This document shows, piece by piece, positions 58,900 to 64,000 of a stretch of 64,000 nt of DNA. Positions within the stretch are counted from its first letter, which is position 1. The number at the start of each line of letters is the position of its first letter. A program made the position numbers and the translations under genes. The notes beneath the pieces were generated by a model that made no database searches, was not told the DNA's origin, and worked only from the letters and a program-made list of their open reading frames with translations. The stretch spans positions 34,131-98,130 of the forward strand of contig NZ_JBBMFC010000013.1 in NCBI RefSeq assembly GCF_040096225.1, given 5' to 3'. Source of the stretch: Hominiventricola aquisgranensis (GTDB taxonomy: Bacteria; Bacillota; Clostridia; Lachnospirales; Lachnospiraceae).

Positions 58900-61800
58900 A
58901 TGAAGCGAGAAGAGAGGAATGAGATGATAGATCATCGAGGAAATGAGATTGAGCAATGTCTGAAGACGATAGAATTTCTAAGTGAAAGTACGGAGGACTA
59001 CTTGTTCTTATGGGACTTTCAGACGGGGAATCTACACTTTTCAAATCCGGTCTACGAGAAATACAATCTGCCGAAACGAGAAGAATATGTTTATCAGATT
59101 CAGGATTTGGAGAGATGTGTGTATGCCAGAGATGCTGATGCCGTGAAGAGAACGTTGCGGCAGGTAGAGTGCGGTGATATGGTCTCTTGTAATATTGAGT
59201 GTCGGCTTTTAAATAATCATGGAGAAAAAGTATGGATCAGTTTTCGGGGGAAGAGCCAGTGCAGTGACACGGGAAAACCGGAACTTATGTTTGGGCGGAT
59301 TTCGGATTCTGTTATGAGTCGGAAAGTAGATACGCTGACCGGGCTTTTAAATATGACCTGTCTGTTTGACGATTTGGAGAAAGAACTTCAAAGTGAGAAA
59401 AAAGGTTTCTTGATGCTTCTTGGGATCGATGATTTTAAAAATATCAATATCAAACAAGGAAGAGGGTACGGAAATTACATTTTGAAGATCGTGACAGAGA
59501 TCATGGAAGAAGTGGTCGATTTGTCATTGAGTATTTATCGGGTGGACGGCGACCGGTACGCGATCAATATGGAGGGGCGTACAAAAGGTATGGTGCAGAC
59601 GACGTATCTGCTGATCCAGGAAAAAGTATTGCCGTATTGTACGATGTCTGCCGGAGCGGTTCCTTATGGGGAAGAGATTCTAGACGGTAGCGGTGTATTA
59701 TATCAGTATGCAGAAAATGCGCTTGACCGGGCAAAGAAGAGAGGAAAGAACAATCTTGTGTTTTTTTCAGCCGATGATTATGAGAAGAATTTGAAGCGGA
59801 TTGACTTGCAGGAAGAATTAAGAGAAAGTGTGCGGAATGGGTTTGCTGGATTTCATCTTTGCTATCAGTTGCAGGTGTCGGGGACAGATTACCATGTGCA
59901 CGGAGCGGAAGCGCTTCTCCGATATGAATCGCCGAGCCGGGGAAGAATCAGCCCGGAAGAATTTATCCCGCTTTTGGAGCAGACGGAACTGATCGACCCG
60001 GTCGGAGACTGGGTTTTGGCGACTGCCCTGCATCAGTGCAAATGTTGGCGGAAATGGGTTCCGGATTTTCATATCAGTGTCAATATTTCTTACATCCAGT
60101 TAAGGAATGAGATGATTACACAAAAAGTGTTGGACGCGTTGAAGAAAGCGGAACTTTCGGGGGAAAGTCTTACCTTGGAAGTGACGGAGAGTATGCAGCT
60201 TCAGGAATATCAATATTTCAATCAGATTTTTTACTCGTGGAGAAGATGTGGAATCCAGATTTCAATTGATGACTTCGGAACCGGATATTCCAGTTTGGGA
60301 TATTTGAAAAGCATGGAAATCAACGAAGTAAAGATCGATCGTTGCTTTGTCAGCAGATTACAGCACAGTGTGTATAATTGCCGGTTGATCAGCAATATGA
60401 TCGAACTGTCTCATAGTGAGCAGCTTCGTGTTTGCTGTGAGGGCGTGGAAACCGAAGAGGAACTGGCGGTTCTGCGGACGCTGCACCCGGATCTGTTGCA
60501 GGGATATTTGTTTTCAAAACCATACGAAGCAGAAACATTTGCCAGATATTACATCAGGGGAGACAGTGAAGAACACAGTCAATGGGAAGCATACAGAAAA
60601 AGACTGTATCAACTTTCCGGCGGAGAAAAAACGCAGGAGATGCCGGAACGGGCATGTGAACAGGGCAATATTATAGAAGAAATGGACGAGATTGTGTTTG
60701 TCTGCGATCAGGATAGTTATGAGCTGTACTATATGAATATGGCGGGGCAGCTTCTGACAGGCGTTCACGATTATAAAGGGAGAAAGTGCTATAAAGTATT
60801 TCAGGGGAGAAACGATCCCTGTGAGTCTTGCAAAAATCACAAATTAAATGCAGAGCGTTTTCTTGTGTGGGAAAAAGAGAATACGTTTTTGAACCGTCAT
60901 TTTCTGCTGAAAGATAAATTGATCCCATGGAATGGAAAAATGGCACGTATGGAGATCGCGATCGATGTGACGGAAAAAGAACATGTCAGCAAAAGTATTC
61001 AGGAAAAACTGGACTTTGAGCAGAATATTGTGGAATGTACAAGAATGCTTGTGGAAGAGCCGGATACGGAACTTGCGATCCGGAAAGTTTTGCGGTCGAT
61101 CGGCGCGTTTTATCAGGCAGATCGTTCGTATATATTTGAACGGGCGGCGACAGGCGATTTTTGGATCAATACTCATGAGTGGTGTGAGAAAGGCGTGACG
61201 TCAAAGCAGGACGAACTTCAAAATGTTCCGGGCAGCACGATACAGCGATGGGGCGAAGCGTTTCAAAAAGGGGAATCGGTTGTGATCCGTAATTTGGAAC
61301 ATATAAAAAAGAGCGCACTGGAAGAATGGGAAATCCTGCATACACAGGGGATCCGGCGGCTGATTGTTGCGCCGATCCGAAAAGCGCAGCGTGTGATCGG
61401 ATTCCTTGGGGTAGATAATCCGAAACGCCATCATGGCGATGCGGCGCAGCTTCATACGATGTCCTGTTTCCTGACAGAACGTCTGCACGACACTGCGGCA
61501 GGAAAACTGGTGCCGGAGATCGCATGTGAAGAAGTGCTGGGAACGATGAACCTTGGACTTTGGAAAATCATCCTGAACCGAAAGAACCGGACGGCAAAGA
61601 TGTATGGGGACCGGACGATGAAACGGATCATGGGCGTGAACGAAGAACAGATTCCGGAGGAAATGTACCAATACTGGAACAGCAGGATTGGTGAGCAGTA
61701 TCGTTCTTATGTGGCGAAGTCTGTGGAGCGGATCGTGACATCCGGAGGACCGGCGCAACTGGAATATACATGGGTGCATCCGGAATTAGGGGAGTGTGTG

Positions 61801-62877
61801 GTACAATGTCTTGGTGTCCGAATGGGAGAAATCGGAGATAAGGTCTGCCTGACCGGATATCATCGTCTTGTCAGTGAGATGGAATTGCTGCAGTTTTCGA
61901 CGGAATCAAAAGCAGAGGAAAAGAGGGCGCTTCAGGAGAATAAGTGGAATTTCTGGGAAAAATATACATGGAAAAGTGTATTTTACTATGCAGTGCTTTC
62001 GGAAACGGTTGCGTTCGCAGAGGTAGAACTGGATAGCGGTGAACTTCGGACTGCCGGAGGACTGTGGAAGAGCTATATGGGGGAATGCAGGGAGAACAAG
62101 GAAAAATTTGCAGCGCTGCTGGAGCGGAAAGCCGAGGAAGAGGTGCATCCGGAAGATATGGAAAGCGTCCAGAGATTTGTACAGGAAGAAATGTGTAGTT
62201 CCAGACATGCCAATGGAATTTTAACGAAAAAGTTGTGTTTCCGCAGATGTGCGGACGATGCGTATCAATGGATGAAACTGACGATGCATATTTTCCGCGA
62301 ACGATATACGGACCGGGTATATGCGCTGTTGTATCTGAAAAATATCGATTCGGAGAAAAGAAAAGAGCTGGTGCTTCAGAAAGCGGCAAATCTGGATCCG
62401 TTGACAGGGGTTTATAACCGAGTTACATTTGAAAGAGAAGTAGAACGGTATATACTTCGGGATAATACGGTGGACGGAGGAGCGCTTATGATTTTGGATC
62501 TGGATGACTTTAAGGGGATCAATGACCGCTATGGACATGCAAAAGGAGACGAGGCGTTAAAAACGTTGACCGGAGTTTTGAAAATGACATTCCGTCACGG
62601 AGATCTGATCGGACGGCTTGGCGGGGACGAATTTCTTGTGTTCATCAAAAATGTAGAGGTGCGTGAAATACTCAACCGCAGGATGAACGAGTTATTTGCC
62701 ATGATCCACAGTGCGTCGGAGATTCCGCTTCGGTGCAGCGTGGGGATTACATTTGTCTCTAAAAGCAGATTTTCTTATGAAAGGAGTCTGGAGGAAGCCG
62801 ATCAGGCTTTATATGAAAGTAAAAGATTGGGAAAAGACCGGTATTGTTATTATCGGGACATTAAGAAAGGAGAATGA
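58900..62877 (+). CDS. Multidomain GGDEF-EAL-GAF-GGDEF cyclic-di-GMP protein
   Basis: 1325 residues, no membrane helix. Layout: PAS-like (about 30-140); degenerate GGDEF 1 (VDGDRY at 215-220 replaces GGDEF, so probably not a cyclase); EAL phosphodiesterase with E337-A-L, VNIS, LEVTES, DDFGTGYSSL, KIDRCF and CEGVET all kept, so probably active. A Cys-containing PAS-like part and a GAF domain (about 710-860) follow, then a further PAS-like part and an intact C-terminal GGDEF at 1241-1245 with an RxxD inhibitory site just before. It can thus both make and degrade c-di-GMP. ATG 58900 is 6 bases after GGAGG. Codon choice is richer in GCG/ACG than upstream genes. Confidence 0.88.
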   Translation: MKREERNEMIDHRGNEIEQCLKTIEFLSESTEDYLFLWDFQTGNLHFSNPVYEKYNLPKREEYVYQIQDLERCVYARDADAVKRTLRQVECGDMVSCNIECRLLNNHGEKVWISFRGKSQCSDTGKPELMFGRISDSVMSRKVDTLTGLLNMTCLFDDLEKELQSEKKGFLMLLGIDDFKNINIKQGRGYGNYILKIVTEIMEEVVDLSLSIYRVDGDRYAINMEGRTKGMVQTTYLLIQEKVLPYCTMSAGAVPYGEEILDGSGVLYQYAENALDRAKKRGKNNLVFFSADDYEKNLKRIDLQEELRESVRNGFAGFHLCYQLQVSGTDYHVHGAEALLRYESPSRGRISPEEFIPLLEQTELIDPVGDWVLATALHQCKCWRKWVPDFHISVNISYIQLRNEMITQKVLDALKKAELSGESLTLEVTESMQLQEYQYFNQIFYSWRRCGIQISIDDFGTGYSSLGYLKSMEINEVKIDRCFVSRLQHSVYNCRLISNMIELSHSEQLRVCCEGVETEEELAVLRTLHPDLLQGYLFSKPYEAETFARYYIRGDSEEHSQWEAYRKRLYQLSGGEKTQEMPERACEQGNIIEEMDEIVFVCDQDSYELYYMNMAGQLLTGVHDYKGRKCYKVFQGRNDPCESCKNHKLNAERFLVWEKENTFLNRHFLLKDKLIPWNGKMARMEIAIDVTEKEHVSKSIQEKLDFEQNIVECTRMLVEEPDTELAIRKVLRSIGAFYQADRSYIFERAATGDFWINTHEWCEKGVTSKQDELQNVPGSTIQRWGEAFQKGESVVIRNLEHIKKSALEEWEILHTQGIRRLIVAPIRKAQRVIGFLGVDNPKRHHGDAAQLHTMSCFLTERLHDTAAGKLVPEIACEEVLGTMNLGLWKIILNRKNRTAKMYGDRTMKRIMGVNEEQIPEEMYQYWNSRIGEQYRSYVAKSVERIVTSGGPAQLEYTWVHPELGECVVQCLGVRMGEIGDKVCLTGYHRLVSEMELLQFSTESKAEEKRALQENKWNFWEKYTWKSVFYYAVLSETVAFAEVELDSGELRTAGGLWKSYMGECRENKEKFAALLERKAEEEVHPEDMESVQRFVQEEMCSSRHANGILTKKLCFRRCADDAYQWMKLTMHIFRERYTDRVYALLYLKNIDSEKRKELVLQKAANLDPLTGVYNRVTFEREVERYILRDNTVDGGALMILDLDDFKGINDRYGHAKGDEALKTLTGVLKMTFRHGDLIGRLGGDEFLVFIKNVEVREILNRRMNELFAMIHSASEIPLRCSVGITFVSKSRFSYERSLEEADQALYESKRLGKDRYCYYRDIKKGE

Positions 62878-62882
62878 GAAAG

Positions 62883-63112
62883 GTGGCAGGTTTAAGTGAA
62901 ACAAACGGATTTGGAAAGAAGCGGATTATGATCGTGGATCACAATGAAGAAGAGCAGAAAACAGTGAAAAAGATGCTTGGGGAAGAATATGAAGTTTTGG
63001 TTGCGGAAACAGGTTTACAGGATTTTTCTGGCTAACATGGATGACATGAATTTAGTTGAAATTACAGTCACTTCGTAATCGGATCGACCGGGTCTTTGAC
63101 GAGGTATTTTAA
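62883..63112 (+). pseudogene. Broken response-regulator gene
   Basis: From GTG 62883 the frame reads a receiver-domain start (RIMIVDHNEEEQ, KMLGEEYEVLVAETG), then stops at 63035 after 50 codons, before the phospho-acceptor aspartate. A second frame at 63056-63112 reads LKLQSLRNRIDRVFDEVF then stop, resembling the tail of a larger regulator. The middle is deleted. It lies 5 bases after the GGDEF/EAL gene, so it was probably its partner. If translated, only a 50-residue fragment results. Confidence 0.65.
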
Positions 63113-63247
63113 ATAGGAAAATGAGCGGGTACCAAAATGGTATCTGCTTTTTCTTTTGGAATTAGACAAAATGAACAAAAGAAAGAAGCTGACAAAGCGG
63201 CAGAAGTAGAAAAAGCAGAATTTTTCTGTGAAATCAATACAAAAAAA

Positions 63248-63303
63248 AGCGAAAAAATATTGGAGTTGGGCTGGAAGCGAAAAAATATTGGAGTTGGGCT
63301 GGA
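63248..63303 (+). repeat. 28-base exact tandem duplication
   Basis: The 28-base unit starting AGCGAAAAAATATTGG at 63248 is repeated exactly at 63276-63303, in the gap before the transglycosylase gene. The rest of the gap (63113-63372) shows no supported gene. Confidence 0.85.
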
Positions 63304-63372
63304 CAAAAATATTGTAAAAATATGTAGAATCGTGTAAATAAAGATTGGATTTTAGCGGAGAGGGAGATTGTG

Positions 63373-64000
63373 ATGGATTATATACTGCAGAATATGCAGT
63401 ACAGATATATGGAAAATGTCATACAACAGATCAATCGCGGCGCAGTGCAGAATGTGACGAAGCCGTCCCTGTCCGGGACTGGATTTGCACACATTTTTCA
63501 ACAGACGCAGATGGCGGAAAGCGGGATCAGCGCAGGAGATTTGGATGCAATTTTTGAAGAGGCTTCCCGGACGTACGGCGTTCCGGCAGATTTGCTGAAA
63601 GCGGTCGGAAAGAAGGAATCGAATTATGACCCTTATGCACAGTCGGGAGCGGGGGCGCAGGGCGTCATGCAGCTTATGCCGGCGACGGCGCAAAGTCTCG
63701 GCGTGACGGATCCGTTTGATGCGCGCAGCAATATCATGGGCGGCGCAAAGTATCTGTCAGATCTGCTTGCCAGATATGATGGAAATGTGAATCTGGCGCT
63801 TGCGGCATATAATGCGGGAAGCGGTAATGTGGAAAAGTACGGTGGAGTTCCGCCGTTCCAGGAGACACAGAACTATATCAGCAGAGTGAAAGAATATATG
63901 GGTGATGCAGGGAATCTGTTGACCGGCGGATCCGGCAGCGTACGGAATGTGAGTGGGAAGACAGGAGTGAATCTCTGTCCGCTCTGCGGAGAGGGAAAGC
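63373..64000 (+). CDS. Lytic transglycosylase (SLT domain), C-terminus beyond window
   Basis: At least 209 residues, cut by the window end. No signal peptide is seen; the N-terminal 60 residues are polar (MDYILQNMQYRYMENVIQQI). The SLT goose-lysozyme-like domain runs about 58-180: KAVGKKESNYDPYAQSGAGAQGVMQLMPATA with catalytic Glu 82, and NLALAAYNAGSGNVEKYGGVPPFQET. A C-L-P-L-C-G-E-G motif near the visible end suggests a zinc-ribbon-like tail. ATG 63373 is 6 bases after GGGAG. Absence of a signal and closeness to a c-di-GMP gene would fit a flagellar or secretion-assembly enzyme, but that is only inference. Confidence 0.85.
   Translation, partial: MDYILQNMQYRYMENVIQQINRGAVQNVTKPSLSGTGFAHIFQQTQMAESGISAGDLDAIFEEASRTYGVPADLLKAVGKKESNYDPYAQSGAGAQGVMQLMPATAQSLGVTDPFDARSNIMGGAKYLSDLLARYDGNVNLALAAYNAGSGNVEKYGGVPPFQETQNYISRVKEYMGDAGNLLTGGSGSVRNVSGKTGVNLCPLCGEGK

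Noticed and set aside
63137..63337. Possible 66-residue protein upstream of the transglycosylase
   Set aside because: No ribosome site, low-complexity Lys/Glu sequence, and its second half is created by the 28-base tandem duplication.
1..64000. CRISPR arrays, insertion sequences, prophage or plasmid genes
   Set aside because: No regularly spaced repeats, transposase, integrase or phage structural genes were seen anywhere in the window.

Overview
The window looks like chromosome from a spore-forming, anaerobic Gram-positive bacterium of the Lachnospiraceae/Clostridia type. The evidence is spoVG and spoVT, AGGAGG-type ribosome binding sites with frequent GTG/TTG starts, a SAM-I riboswitch on metK, paired glgC/glgD, lipoprotein foldases, split chromate transporters and a DnaD/DnaC-type primosome. 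This is inferred from gene content; no species is claimed. There is no phage, insertion sequence, CRISPR array or rRNA. One tRNA (Gln, CUG) is present.

Layout. 0-4.5 kb: partial LysR regulator divergent from aspartase (aspA), a DUF3877-like gene, murA. 4.5-7.2 kb (minus): a dicarboxylate/amino-acid symporter and metK behind a SAM-I riboswitch. 7.3-12.9 kb: two-component system, small membrane protein, trigger-factor-like lipoprotein, housekeeping class II aldolase, PfkB kinase. 13.1-21.6 kb: a BMP/PnrA-type nucleoside-like ABC transporter followed closely by a small protein, a Cys-rich protein with a PilZ-like front end, a U32-family Fe-S protein and a HAD phosphatase. 22-35.7 kb: a sugar island with RpiR regulator, ADP-dependent-type sugar kinase, ribose-type ABC importer, DUF4432 epimerase, second class II aldolase, lyxose-isomerase-like cupin, DhaK-DhaL kinase, a triose-phosphate-isomerase paralogue, an RpiB-like isomerase, a membrane protein and a sedoheptulokinase-like FGGY kinase. 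35.8-43.7 kb (minus): cyclophilin lipoprotein, esterase plus ATP-grasp pair, PRPP synthase, dnaD-dnaC, murC. 44-46.9 kb: glgC-glgD, a 148-base multi-stem element, spoVG. 47-58.5 kb: two half-size chromate transporters beside a LysR remnant, then pth-mfd-two foldases-degenerate GH25-pncB, then spoVT. 58.7-64 kb: tRNA-Gln, a large GGDEF/EAL protein, a broken response regulator, and the start of a lytic transglycosylase.

Most notable. (1) The 291-base murC-dnaD gap carries four perfect DnaA boxes (TGTGGATAA) in two tandem pairs and, between them, two perfect Spo0A boxes (TTTGTCGAA) in opposite orientations. This is a possible joint replication/sporulation switch on the helicase-loading operon. 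(2) The sugar island contains the DhaK-type kinase, TIM-like and RpiB-like triad known from tetritol/erythrulose catabolism, together with C7/C4-compatible kinase and aldolase genes. Similar ATGAAA-N5-TTTCAT palindromes lie at the RpiR promoter and in the epimerase/aldolase divergent gap. (3) The element between glgD and spoVG folds into a four-helix structure. (4) A PilZ-like/U32 gene pair and a GH25 protein that has lost its catalytic D-x-E are also unusual.
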